DNA of 64,000 nucleotides from Virgibacillus_O sediminis (GTDB taxonomy: Bacteria > Bacillota > Bacilli > Bacillales > Amphibacillaceae), in contig NZ_JBHRRZ010000015.1 of the NCBI RefSeq assembly GCF_042643265.1, positions 124,001 to 188,000 on the forward strand, written 5' to 3'. Under the pieces are notes generated by a model. The model had not been told where the DNA came from and made no database searches. It was given only the letters and a program-made list of their open reading frames with translations. Below are positions 9,039 through 17,949 of the stretch, piece after piece. The translations under genes were made by a program, and so were the position numbers. Positions within the stretch are counted from its first letter, which is position 1, and each line of letters begins with the position of its first letter.

Positions 9039-10124
9039 TCATCTCCGTTTGGCAGGAATATGCAGGAGCTGACCTTCTGATATATCATAATCATCGTCCA
9101 GGCCGTTCTGCTTGATTAGCTGCAGGGCAGAAATTTCATAACGTTCTGCAATTGATTCGATGGTATCTTTGTCTTGAACTATGCATAAACGCATACGGGA
9201 ATATTCTTCTTCTTCCGACTTCCTGAACATATCAGCCAGGTAACTCACATCTTCTACTTCCTCTTCTGCCGCCTTCTGCACATGCTCTTCAACTACCGTG
9301 GTTTCTTCTTCCTCCTGTTTACCAGCCACAGCTGATTCAGCTGTTTCGGCCGCTTCTACTGCATTTTCCCCTTTATCTTCGATTTCATCTTGTTCTGCTG
9401 ATTTTCCTTTATCAAAGAACTCCTTCAAAGACTTTGTCTCTTTATATTTCCAGCGGTCCTTTTCATCTGGGTCTTCCACGGGGTGTGAATCTTCCTTGGG
9501 ATGTGAATTCGTTTCTGCTTGAAGCTCCGGATATTCATCGGCTTGTTCTGAGTCTTCGGCTGTTTCCTGTTCCTGTTGTTGATCTTCAGGCTGTTTAATT
9601 TCAAACTCGAATGATTCATCGATCGATTCTCTTGTTTGGGGTATTTCTTCCTCTTCTGATTCTTCTTCCGGCTTTGCATCCGACAGTCCATTTACTCCGA
9701 CGATTTCAATGGTCGAATACAATTTCAACTGCCTTTGCTCAGGAATTTCATAATCAAATGATTGTACGGCCACAGTTATTTCATTCAAATCTTCTACCCG
9801 ATAGGTAGGGACCGATATCTCTACGGGGAAACGATGGGTGAATGAAGAGATGCCGTCTTCGGCGTCGACTACCCTTTCCACATACCGCTTTGCCTGAAAT
9901 TCTGATTGTTGCTCCGCTCCCTCTTCTACTGCATTTGTATGATCCGCCTTCACATATTCTCCATTCAGTTCAATAGCCCCTCTTATAGAAATATAGTCAT
10001 TGAAAGATTGGATGGAAATTTCAGGATCTAGCGAAATGCCTCGCAACTCTTCAACTTCCTGTCCCTTCTCGAAATAAAGGGATTCATTTAATTCAAAACT
10101 GAATGCGGACTGGTCGTTAGACAA
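9039..10124 (-). CDS. spoVID: Stage VI/coat assembly protein SpoVID with C-terminal LysM
   Basis: SpoVID anchors encasement of the spore by its coat. The N-terminal 130 residues match the family (FSFELNESLYFEKGQEVEEL, LDPEISIQSFNDYISIRGAI). A long acidic, low-complexity middle follows, and then a C-terminal LysM (about residues 315-358: CIVQDKDTIESIAERYEIS, then LLHIPAKRR). I choose the TTG at 10124 because GGGGAGGAG precedes it; the ATG at 10145 would place that site inside the gene. The LysM of B. subtilis SpoVID binds the SpoIVA-dependent basement layer or lipid II. Confidence 0.92.
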   Translation of the reverse strand: MSNDQSAFSFELNESLYFEKGQEVEELRGISLDPEISIQSFNDYISIRGAIELNGEYVKADHTNAVEEGAEQQSEFQAKRYVERVVDAEDGISSFTHRFPVEISVPTYRVEDLNEITVAVQSFDYEIPEQRQLKLYSTIEIVGVNGLSDAKPEEESEEEEIPQTRESIDESFEFEIKQPEDQQQEQETAEDSEQADEYPELQAETNSHPKEDSHPVEDPDEKDRWKYKETKSLKEFFDKGKSAEQDEIEDKGENAVEAAETAESAVAGKQEEEETTVVEEHVQKAAEEEVEDVSYLADMFRKSEEEEYSRMRLCIVQDKDTIESIAERYEISALQLIKQNGLDDDYDISEGQLLHIPAKRR

Positions 10125-10217
10125 ATGAACTCCTCCCCTCAACATACAAATACCCTATGTTGGCAATATCTAGATTATTTATATGATACCTATTCAGAGG
10201 TTATGCTTAGGAATAGC

Positions 10218-10249
10218 AAAAGCCATTCCTTTGTATGGAATGGCTTTTG
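10218..10249 (-). terminator. terminator of the hem operon
   Basis: AAAGCCATTCC and GGAATGGCTTT form an 11-bp stem with a TTTTGC tail downstream of the hemL stop. Confidence 0.85.
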
Positions 10250-10295
10250 CTACTGATGGGGAAACAGCTTATTCATCTCCTATGGGGATGGTCTG

Positions 10296-11585
10296 CTATT
10301 TAATTTTAGAGAAAGCAGTACGTATGGCTTGTACAGTTTTTTCAATATCCTCATCTGTATGTGCGGTTGATAAAAACAAGCCTTCAAATTGGGATGGAGG
10401 AAGGAAAATCCCTTCTTCAATCATGGCCCGGTAGTATTGGGCAAAATAATCAAGATTTGAAGTTTGAGCTGATTCATAATCCACTACATCTTCGTTAGTA
10501 AAGAAAACTCCCACCATGGAACCTGCCCGGTTGATATGGAGAGGAATATTATACTCCTCGGCAGCCTGCTCGAACCCACGAACAAGCTTATCAACTTTTC
10601 GACTGATTTCCTCATAAGAGGATTCATCGAGGGCACTTAATGTTTCATAGCCGGCAGTCATGGCTAATGGATTTCCGGATAGTGTTCCCGCCTGGTAAAT
10701 GGAGCCTGTGGGAGCTACTTTCTCCATGATTTCCCGCTTGCCTCCATATGCTCCTACTGGCAAGCCTCCTCCAATCACTTTACCAAGACAAGTAAGATCA
10801 GGGGTCACACCAAAATGCCCTTGGGCACATTGATAGTCAACTCGGAAACCAGTCATTACTTCATCAAAAATCAATACAGTTCCGTATTCCTCGGTAATTT
10901 CCCTCAGGTTTTCCAAAAACTTATTACGGGGAGGGACCACGCCCATATTACCGGATACGGGCTCTACAATTACCGCTGCAATGTCATCACCATACTGTTC
11001 AAATGCATAACGGACGCTCTCCATATCATTGTAAGGTACCGTGATAGTATTCTGGGCAATAGATTCAGGAACCCCTGGGCTGTCTGGAAGTCCAAGTGTG
11101 GCAACTCCTGATCCTGCTTTAATGAGAAGCGAGTCACCGTGGCCATGATAGTTACCTTCAAATTTTAGAATCTTATCCTTTCCGGTATAACCGCGTGCCA
11201 GCCTCAATGCACTCATGGTTGCTTCTGTTCCGGAGTTTACCATTCTTACAATTTCAATGGAAGGTACACGGTCGATCACCAGCTCAGCCAACTTATTTTC
11301 GATAATGGTAGGTGCACCAAAGCTTGTTCCATTGGCCGCTGTTTCCTGCAGGCCAGACACAACCCTGTCATCAGCATGGCCGAGAATCAAGGGCCCCCAG
11401 CTCAGTACGTAATCAATGTATTCATTTCCATCGATATCTCTTATTTTCGAGCCTTTGCCGGATTCCATAAAAATTGGTGACATACCAACTGATTTGAATG
11501 CGCGGACCGGAGAGTTTACTCCTCCCGGCATAAGATCGACGGCATCTTTATAGGCATCTATAGAATGATCAAAACTTTTCATCAT
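10296..11585 (-). CDS. hemL: Glutamate-1-semialdehyde 2,1-aminomutase
   Basis: HemL is a PLP enzyme that converts glutamate-1-semialdehyde to 5-aminolevulinate in C5 haem synthesis. The PLP lysine lies in TCLGKVIGGGLPVGAYGG (about Lys267), and the family motifs NSGTEATMSALRLARGYTGK and FDEVMTGFRV are intact. At 429 residues it is full length. It is the last gene of hemAXCDBL. Two consecutive ATG codons occur at the start; either may be used. Confidence 0.97.
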   Translation of the reverse strand: MMKSFDHSIDAYKDAVDLMPGGVNSPVRAFKSVGMSPIFMESGKGSKIRDIDGNEYIDYVLSWGPLILGHADDRVVSGLQETAANGTSFGAPTIIENKLAELVIDRVPSIEIVRMVNSGTEATMSALRLARGYTGKDKILKFEGNYHGHGDSLLIKAGSGVATLGLPDSPGVPESIAQNTITVPYNDMESVRYAFEQYGDDIAAVIVEPVSGNMGVVPPRNKFLENLREITEEYGTVLIFDEVMTGFRVDYQCAQGHFGVTPDLTCLGKVIGGGLPVGAYGGKREIMEKVAPTGSIYQAGTLSGNPLAMTAGYETLSALDESSYEEISRKVDKLVRGFEQAAEEYNIPLHINRAGSMVGVFFTNEDVVDYESAQTSNLDYFAQYYRAMIEEGIFLPPSQFEGLFLSTAHTDEDIEKTVQAIRTAFSKIK

Positions 11586-11618
11586 ATATCCATCCTATCT
11601 CTCTATAATTTAGTTGAT

Positions 11619-12608
11619 TTATTTTTCAGCCAACCATTTTGCTGCGTCTTTTGCAAAATATGTGATAATCAAGTCAGCTCCCGCTCGTTTCATCGCTGTT
11701 AACTTTTCGAGTACTAATTCTTTTTCATTAATCCAGCCATTTTGTGCGGCTGCCTTGACCATCGAGTACTCTCCGCTTACATTGTAAGCGACTACGGGCA
11801 GATTAAAGCGGTCTCTGACATCCCTGACAATATCAAGGTAGGACATGGCCGGCTTGACGATAAGGAAATCTGCTCCCTCTTCCACATCCGATTCCGCCTC
11901 ACGCAGAGCTTCCAAGCGGTTAGCCGGATCCATTTGATATGTTTTCCTATCACCGAACTGCGGCGTACTGTCTGCCGCATCCCGGAAAGGGCCGTAGAAC
12001 GACGAAGCGTATTTTACAGCATAGGACATAATAGGAATATGGTGGAAACCCTCTTCATCCAGAGCAGCACGAATTACAGCTACAAACCCGTCCATCATGT
12101 TGGATGGGGCAATGATATCTGCACCAGCTTTTGCCTGGGAAACTGCTGTTTGAGCCAGCAGTTTCAATGACTCATCATTGTCGACATCATGATTATGGAT
12201 GACCCCGCAATGCCCGTGCGAAGTATATTCGCAAAGACAGGTATCTGCTACAACCAAAATCTCGGGATAGGCCTTTTTAATAATACGGGTTGCTTCCTGT
12301 ACAATTCCGCTCTCTATGAAAGCTCCAGTCCCTTGCTCATCTTTCTCATCCGGCACTCCAAAAATCATCATTGCCCGGATACCCAAATGGTAAATCTCCT
12401 CTAGCTCTTCTTCAAGAAGGTCAAGGGATATTTGATAAACTCCGGGCATGGATGGTACCTGGTTCTTCTTACTCTTTCCTTCTACGATAAAAATCGGGTA
12501 AATAAAATCTTCGGTACGCAGATGGTTCTCTCTGACAAGGGATCTCATGGATGCAGAAGATCTTAACCTGCGATGCCGCTTAAATTCCTGATTAATATTC
12601 ATCTTCAT
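11619..12608 (-). CDS. hemB: Porphobilinogen synthase (5-aminolevulinate dehydratase)
   Basis: HemB joins two 5-aminolevulinates into porphobilinogen. The zinc-site cysteines (VADTCLCEYTSHGHCG, about residues 122-137), one Schiff-base lysine (MSYAVKYASSFYGPFRDA) and the second (FLIVKPAMSYLDI) are present, so this is the zinc-type enzyme. The ATG at 12608 overlaps the hemD stop; an ATG six bases later has an equal claim. Confidence 0.97.
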   Translation of the reverse strand: MKMNINQEFKRHRRLRSSASMRSLVRENHLRTEDFIYPIFIVEGKSKKNQVPSMPGVYQISLDLLEEELEEIYHLGIRAMMIFGVPDEKDEQGTGAFIESGIVQEATRIIKKAYPEILVVADTCLCEYTSHGHCGVIHNHDVDNDESLKLLAQTAVSQAKAGADIIAPSNMMDGFVAVIRAALDEEGFHHIPIMSYAVKYASSFYGPFRDAADSTPQFGDRKTYQMDPANRLEALREAESDVEEGADFLIVKPAMSYLDIVRDVRDRFNLPVVAYNVSGEYSMVKAAAQNGWINEKELVLEKLTAMKRAGADLIITYFAKDAAKWLAEK

Positions 12609-13372
12609 CTATCCTTTCCAGCTATATAATCACTGATCAATTCCAGGACACTATCAGTTGTAAACTCATTAGGCGAGAAGGTTTCCTGGAAGCCCAGCTC
12701 TTTGGCACGAATCTGAGTAGTAGTACCGATACAGAAAGAGGGAATTTTCCGCTCATCAACCATTTCGCAGAATGATTCTACAGCAGACGGGCTGGTAAAT
12801 GTCAGATAGTCGATGTTCCCATCCTTTAAATTCTCACGCAGCTTTTCCTTCATCTGAAAATTAAAGGAAGTTTCGTATACCTGTATCATATCAAAAGGTA
12901 TATTCAGCTTGGAAAATACATCGGGCAGAACATTTCTTGAGCGGTTCCCTCGTACAAGAAGGATGGGCGCCGGGTCATCATATTTCTTCAAGAACTCCTG
13001 CCCCATCGCCTCTGCGTGATATTCTGAAGGAATGAAATCAGCTCTGTAACCAAAGGATTTTAATGCATCCTCAGTTTTATGGCCGACCACCGCTATTTTT
13101 AACTCCTTCAAGAAAGGTTGGCCATCCAGCCCAAAATGGTTCAATGTTTGAAAGAAGCAACGAACCCCGTTGGCACTCGTGAAGAAAATCCATTTAAACG
13201 TTCCTAGCCGGCCTATGGCCCCTTTGCTGGCTTCCGATACCCTGCAGACAACCGTCAGCAGCGGAACCACTATGGGGATACCCTTATACTTTTTAACTTT
13301 ATCGGCAAAGACCTTTGCTTGGTTCACTTCCCTGGTTATAAGGATTTTCCTTCCTTCGAGGGAAATGGTCAT
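12605..13372 (-). CDS. hemD: Uroporphyrinogen-III synthase
   Basis: HemD closes and inverts ring D of hydroxymethylbilane. The family is weakly conserved, but the 255-residue length, the two-domain pattern (ILITREVNQAKVFADKV, FFTSANGVRCFF, LVRGNRSRNVLP, YLTFTSPSAVESFCEM) and its place between hemC and hemB settle the call. Its start codon shares one base with the hemC stop (TAATG), which implies translational coupling. Confidence 0.94.
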   Translation of the reverse strand: MTISLEGRKILITREVNQAKVFADKVKKYKGIPIVVPLLTVVCRVSEASKGAIGRLGTFKWIFFTSANGVRCFFQTLNHFGLDGQPFLKELKIAVVGHKTEDALKSFGYRADFIPSEYHAEAMGQEFLKKYDDPAPILLVRGNRSRNVLPDVFSKLNIPFDMIQVYETSFNFQMKEKLRENLKDGNIDYLTFTSPSAVESFCEMVDERKIPSFCIGTTTQIRAKELGFQETFSPNEFTTDSVLELISDYIAGKDR

Positions 13373-14301
13373 TACTGATCCAGCTCCTCTTTCACTTGAT
13401 CAACAATATCCTTAGCGCCCTGAGAAATGAGTTTATCAGCTGCTTCTTTTCCAACCTCCCTAGGATCGCTGCCTCGTACAGTCTCCTTCAAGATTGTCTT
13501 GCCATCCGGAGTTCCAACTAGGGCAGTAAGTACAATTTCTTCTTTTTCCAGATAAGCATAACCACCGATAGGAACCTGGCAGCCTCCCTCAAGCAGATGC
13601 AAGAAGGTTCGTTCAGCCGTCACTGTAGTTGTTGTATAATCATCATTTATTTTTGCAAGCAGCTCATCCAGCTCATCATCATCTTCTCTGCTTTCTATAG
13701 CCAAGGCTCCCTGTCCGACAGCAGGAACACATACATCTGGTTCTAGATATTCTGTGATCAATTCTTCGCTTAATCCCACGCGCTTCAAACCCGATACGGC
13801 CAGGATGATTGCATCATAATCCTCTTCTTGTAATTTTCTGAGCCTCGTTTCAATATTACCGCGAATCCATTTGATAGATACATCCGGACGCTCTGCAAGA
13901 ACCTGTGCTGCCCGTCGCAGACTGCTGGTCCCAACTATAGCTCCGGCAGGCAGTTCTTTCAGGGGAACATTGTCGACAGCGATATAGGCATCCCTGTGGT
14001 CTTCTCTGACTGGTATGGAGGATATCTTCAATCCATCAGGCATTTCGGACGGCATATCCTTCATACTATGTACCGCAAAGTCGATTTCTCCGTCATACAT
14101 CGCCTGCTCAATCTCTTTTACAAACAGGCCTTTCCCTCCTACTTTGGAGAGTGTTACATCGAGGATCTTATCACCTTTGGTAACTATTTTCCGGATTTCA
14201 AATTCATTTTCTACACCCGCTTTTTTCAACTGGTCTATTACCCACTCAGTCTGGGTAAGAGCCAGGTTGCTGCGCCGGGATCCAACAATTATTTTACGCA
14301 T
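13372..14301 (-). CDS. hemC: Porphobilinogen deaminase (hydroxymethylbilane synthase)
   Basis: HemC polymerises four porphobilinogens. The dipyrromethane-cofactor cysteine lies in LLEGGCQVPIGGYA (about residue 240), and the N-terminal substrate site RKIIVGSRRSNLALTQT and the HSMKDMP motif are intact. I use the ATG at 14301 because AAGGAGG precedes it by seven bases; an in-frame ATG six bases upstream overlaps that site. Confidence 0.97.
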   Translation of the reverse strand: MRKIIVGSRRSNLALTQTEWVIDQLKKAGVENEFEIRKIVTKGDKILDVTLSKVGGKGLFVKEIEQAMYDGEIDFAVHSMKDMPSEMPDGLKISSIPVREDHRDAYIAVDNVPLKELPAGAIVGTSSLRRAAQVLAERPDVSIKWIRGNIETRLRKLQEEDYDAIILAVSGLKRVGLSEELITEYLEPDVCVPAVGQGALAIESREDDDELDELLAKINDDYTTTTVTAERTFLHLLEGGCQVPIGGYAYLEKEEIVLTALVGTPDGKTILKETVRGSDPREVGKEAADKLISQGAKDIVDQVKEELDQ

Positions 14302-14327
14302 AGTCATCCTCCTTCTTTAATTTTCCA

Positions 14328-15146
14328 TTAAAAATGAAAATTGGATAATACACTGAATAAAAAGAAATTCACTAATAAAATAAGGAAAGCTGCTGTATTA
14401 TACACAGCCAGCCCTTTTCCTTGATAACCTTTCACCAATTTGAGCAGCAGGTACCCTATATAAACAAACAGAACCAGAATAGAGCCTGCGGTTTTCACGT
14501 CAAACCAGTAAAATTCCGATTCGGTTACATATGCCCATACTACACCTAAAATAATGCTAATTAATAGCAAAGGGACTCCAAGTGTCACCGATGTAAAGGA
14601 ATAGGTATCCAGTCTTTTAAGATCACCCAGCCTCCACATCCATTTCAGGCCTTTCTTATTTTTAAGGAACCTGTACTGAATGACGTACATAAATGAAAAA
14701 ATATAGGAAACAGTAAAAAACCCGTATGACAAAACGGCAAGCACAATATGAGCGATGAGAATCTCGTGTACTAATTCAATACCATTGCCAGGCATCTGAT
14801 TCTGAGCCTCCGTCAAGAGATAGAACAGCAAAAGAAAAAATCCGAACAGATTAATGAAAAAAACGATAAAATCAATGGTAAATAGTCTGTTGATAACTAG
14901 TGATAGCGTGACCAGAATCCACGAGTAGAAAAAAAGGCTGTCATTCAATGTAGCTACCGGGAAACTTTTTTCATAGAAAATATATATGACAAAAACCAGG
15001 GTCTGAATAAACCAGACCATACTAAGCAACCAGAAAGCAATTCGATTCGCCTTCTGGTTGTTTTGAATGAAATCAATAAAATATCCAAACAGACTGGATC
15101 CGTAAATAAGCAGTATGATCTCGGAAAGCCATTTCAGTTCAAACAT
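14328..15146 (-). CDS. hemX: HemX, cytochrome c assembly-like membrane protein
   Basis: This 272-residue protein has about eight hydrophobic segments and the CcsA/HemX-type fold (AHIVLAVLSYGFFTVSYIF near residue 132). In B. subtilis HemX lowers the cellular amount of HemA, and it sits between hemA and hemC exactly as here. The gap to hemA is 17 bases. Confidence 0.93.
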   Translation of the reverse strand: MFELKWLSEIILLIYGSSLFGYFIDFIQNNQKANRIAFWLLSMVWFIQTLVFVIYIFYEKSFPVATLNDSLFFYSWILVTLSLVINRLFTIDFIVFFINLFGFFLLLFYLLTEAQNQMPGNGIELVHEILIAHIVLAVLSYGFFTVSYIFSFMYVIQYRFLKNKKGLKWMWRLGDLKRLDTYSFTSVTLGVPLLLISIILGVVWAYVTESEFYWFDVKTAGSILVLFVYIGYLLLKLVKGYQGKGLAVYNTAAFLILLVNFFLFSVLSNFHF

Positions 15147-15163
15147 ATTTGGAATCCCTTCGT

Positions 15164-16537
15164 TTACATGCCGGTTAGTTTATGCAGCAATGGCAAGGAT
15201 GCTTTTCCGCTGTCATTCAGTGCTGGATATGCATTATTTTCACTGGCCTGTTTCATCAGTTCTTCTTTTACTTCATCTTGAAGCCCGAAAATACTTACAA
15301 ACAGGTCCAGAGACTCCTCTGCATTCTTTTCGCCAGCCAATTCCTTTGCTTGAGTAAGCGGCTCTTTCAGCAGCTGATTAATAATGCTTTTTGTATGCTT
15401 ATTCAAAACTTTCCTTTCACGGTCGGTCAAATCAGGAATCTTTCTTTCAATGCTCTTCATTGTTTCCGTCTGAATAGAGTGTGCCTTCTTTCTCAAAGCT
15501 GAAATAACCGGAACAACTCCAAGCGTACGCACCCATTCTTTAAACGCCACAATTTCCCCTTCCAGATGAAGTTCAATTTCCTCGGCAACAGCTTTTCGCG
15601 AAGCCATATTTTCATCCACGATATGCTGCAGATCGTCAATATCGTAGAGGAATACATCCTCCAGTTGGCTTAGCTCCGGATCAGCATCCCGGGGAACGGC
15701 AATATCTACAATAAAAAGCGGGTTTCCTTTTCGTTTCTTTAATACTGGCGCAATCATATCCTTCGTTACCACATAGGAATCAGCGCCAGTAGAGGTGATA
15801 AGAATATCAGCTTTCTCGGCCACAGCTGGAAGCTGTTCCAGGCATGCTACTTCTGCTTGGAATTTCGCCGCAAGCTTTTCTGCCTTCTCCAGGGACCGGT
15901 TTACTACTGTAATATGATCTGCACCTGAACCTTGAAGGTTCTTTACAGCGAGCTCTCCCATTTCCCCTGCACCAAGAATGGCGACATGCTTATCCTGAAG
16001 CTTGCCGAATATTTTCCTGGCAAGTTCTACGGCTGCATAGCTGACCGAAACCGCCTGTGTACCTATAGCCGTCTCCTTCTGTGCTTTCTTTGCAAAGGTA
16101 ATAGCTTGTTTAAACAGTTCATTGAACAACGTTCCGGTTACCTTTGCTTGCTGTGCAGTCAGAAAGGACTGTTTTACCTGTCCGAGAATCTGTGTTTCTC
16201 CAACCACCATGGAGTCCAGCCCACAAGATACTCGAAATAAGTGTTCTATTGCACCATCATTTTCAGCAATTTGAAGATAGGAGGAAAATTCTTCCTTTTC
16301 CACCTGAAACCAATCTGCCAAAAACTGTTTTATATAATAACGGCCTGTATGAAGTTGATCAACGACCGCATATACTTCCGTCCGGTTGCATGTGGAAACA
16401 ATCACATTCTCAAGAATACTCTTACGCTCTTTGAGTTCAATCATCGCATCTACCAGCGACGGTTCAGCAAAGGTAAGTTTTTCCCTGATTTCAACCGGGG
16501 TTGTCTTATAATTGAGTCCAACTTTCACGATATGCAA
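15164..16537 (-). CDS. hemA: Glutamyl-tRNA reductase
   Basis: HemA reduces Glu-tRNA to glutamate-1-semialdehyde with NADPH, the first committed haem step. The catalytic cysteine lies in IVSTCNRTEVYAVVDQLHTG (about Cys50), the NADPH-binding GAGEMGELAVKNL follows near 180, and the C-terminal dimerisation domain is complete. I take the TTG at 16537 as start (457 residues), since it aligns with the normal N-terminus (MHIVKVGLNYKTTP) and follows TTGGGGG; the longer frame to 16579 adds atypical residues. Confidence 0.95.
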   Translation of the reverse strand: MHIVKVGLNYKTTPVEIREKLTFAEPSLVDAMIELKERKSILENVIVSTCNRTEVYAVVDQLHTGRYYIKQFLADWFQVEKEEFSSYLQIAENDGAIEHLFRVSCGLDSMVVGETQILGQVKQSFLTAQQAKVTGTLFNELFKQAITFAKKAQKETAIGTQAVSVSYAAVELARKIFGKLQDKHVAILGAGEMGELAVKNLQGSGADHITVVNRSLEKAEKLAAKFQAEVACLEQLPAVAEKADILITSTGADSYVVTKDMIAPVLKKRKGNPLFIVDIAVPRDADPELSQLEDVFLYDIDDLQHIVDENMASRKAVAEEIELHLEGEIVAFKEWVRTLGVVPVISALRKKAHSIQTETMKSIERKIPDLTDRERKVLNKHTKSIINQLLKEPLTQAKELAGEKNAEESLDLFVSIFGLQDEVKEELMKQASENNAYPALNDSGKASLPLLHKLTGM

Positions 16538-16773
16538 ACTAAATACCCCCAACATTCTATACAGTAAATGTGCTTCCACAATTTTTATCTTCTAACAATA
16601 TTCTAACATAAATTACCCTGCACTTTTTTTGAAAATGTGAACAGATAATGAAACAATAGAATAGATTCAGGCCGTACTTTGTTATAAATTGAGTTCCAAT
16701 GTAATTTACCATAACGTTTTTCAATTAGCAAGGAATCAGTATATAGATGAATGTGTAGCGGGGTGATATAGAA

Positions 16774-17262
16774 ATGAATAAAAGAAATTCGTTGATTGCC
16801 TATATCTTAATTGGGATAGGCATTTATTTTCTGTTCCGGGAATGGAGGCTGCCTTTATTCACCGATTTTTATTCCTGGACGACATTACTTATTATCGTCG
16901 GCTTGGCACTGGTTATTCATGGCTATACGTCAAAGTTGTATGATAATTTATTTTCAGGCTCTCTCCTACTTGGTATCGGTATTCACCTTCACGGCAATCA
17001 GCACTACCAATGGTGGATCGATCATTGGGGGGTGTATTTGCTGCTGGTTGGCCTTGCTTTCATTATTAAATCTACAAAAACCAAAGACGGTTTTATAACT
17101 GGTTTGCTTCTGACCAGCCTTTCTATCCTATTAATATTTTCCATACAATTGCCCGAATGGCTATCCTGGATATATATAATGTCGGATTTCCTTGAAAACT
17201 TTTGGCCTCTCATTTTAATCTTCATAGGTATTTACTTATTGAAAAGGAAAAAGAAAAAGTAA
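16774..17262 (+). CDS. Multi-pass membrane protein with LiaI/LiaF-like transmembrane repeats
   Basis: The 162-residue protein has about six hydrophobic segments in paired, short-loop form (LIAYILIGIGIYFLF, LLIIVGLALVIHG, VYLLLVGLAFII, LILIFIGIYLLKRKKKK), which resembles the DUF5668/LiaI-LiaF transmembrane domain. It lies on the opposite strand between hemA and engB. B. subtilis has ysxD, a membrane protein of similar size, in this interval; the two may correspond, but I see too little sequence identity to name it. Confidence 0.8.
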   Translation: MNKRNSLIAYILIGIGIYFLFREWRLPLFTDFYSWTTLLIIVGLALVIHGYTSKLYDNLFSGSLLLGIGIHLHGNQHYQWWIDHWGVYLLLVGLAFIIKSTKTKDGFITGLLLTSLSILLIFSIQLPEWLSWIYIMSDFLENFWPLILIFIGIYLLKRKKKK

Positions 17263-17320
17263 GAGCATAGTCCCACACGTGTAGTCTGTTCGGTATCCAC
17301 TATCCAATAACTTTCTGAAT

Positions 17321-17366
17321 AAAAAAGCTGCTATTCCAAAGGACCCTCCTTTGAATAGCAGCCGTT
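17321..17366. terminator. bidirectional terminator between the membrane gene and engB
   Basis: GCTGCTATTC and GAATAGCAGC, extended by AAAGGA/TCCTTT, form a long stem flanked by A and T tracts, so it can end transcription from both sides. Confidence 0.85.
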
Positions 17367-17367
17367 T

Positions 17368-17949
17368 TTAGAGATATCTCCTCAGCAGTCTCCAAGACTC
17401 GTCTTTTCCGTCACCTGTCTCTGAAGAAAAAGCGACCAATTCATCTTCAGGCTCCATCTCTAATGTTTCCCTCGTCCTTTTTAAATGGGAAGACCGTTTG
17501 TTTTTCGGCACCTTATCAATCTTCGTAGCAATGACGATCACCGGCAATTCGAAATACTTTAGGAAGTCATACATTTGAATGTCGTCCCTCGTAGGCTCAT
17601 GCCTGCTATCAGTAATAAGGACAACAGCCTTCAATGTATCCCTTGTCTCGAAATACTCTTCCATCATCGTACCCCATTTTTCCCTCTCCTTTTTGGAAAC
17701 TTTCGCATATCCGTAACCGGGAACATCTACGAAATAGAAAGCATCGTTTAACCGGTAAAAGTTCAACGTTTGTGTTTTCCCCGGTTTAGAAGAGGTTCTA
17801 GCAAGGTTTTTTCTATTGATTAACTTATTAATAAACGAAGATTTCCCCACATTTGACCGTCCTGCCAGAGCAATTTCCGGCAGGCGGTCATCTGGATATT
17901 GTTTTTTGCTTACTGCACTGATGACAATTTCTGCATTAGTTATCTTCAT
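17368..17949 (-). CDS. engB: Ribosome biogenesis GTPase YsxC/EngB
   Basis: This essential GTPase acts in assembly of the 50S subunit. G1 is GRSNVGKSSFIN (about residues 29-40), G3 is DVPGYGYAKVS, G4 is TKIDKV and G5 is FSSETGDGKDE. The ATG at 17949 follows GTGGAGG and gives the usual N-terminus MKITNAEIVISAV. It overlaps the 3' end of lonA by 14 bases, so it should be co-translated with lonA. Confidence 0.96.
   Translation of the reverse strand: MKITNAEIVISAVSKKQYPDDRLPEIALAGRSNVGKSSFINKLINRKNLARTSSKPGKTQTLNFYRLNDAFYFVDVPGYGYAKVSKKEREKWGTMMEEYFETRDTLKAVVLITDSRHEPTRDDIQMYDFLKYFELPVIVIATKIDKVPKNKRSSHLKRTRETLEMEPEDELVAFSSETGDGKDESWRLLRRYL

Noticed and set aside
16580..16640. PerR box upstream of hemA
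   Set aside because: The best match to TTATAATNATTATAA (TTAGAATATTGTTAG) has only about nine of fourteen fixed bases, too weak to report.
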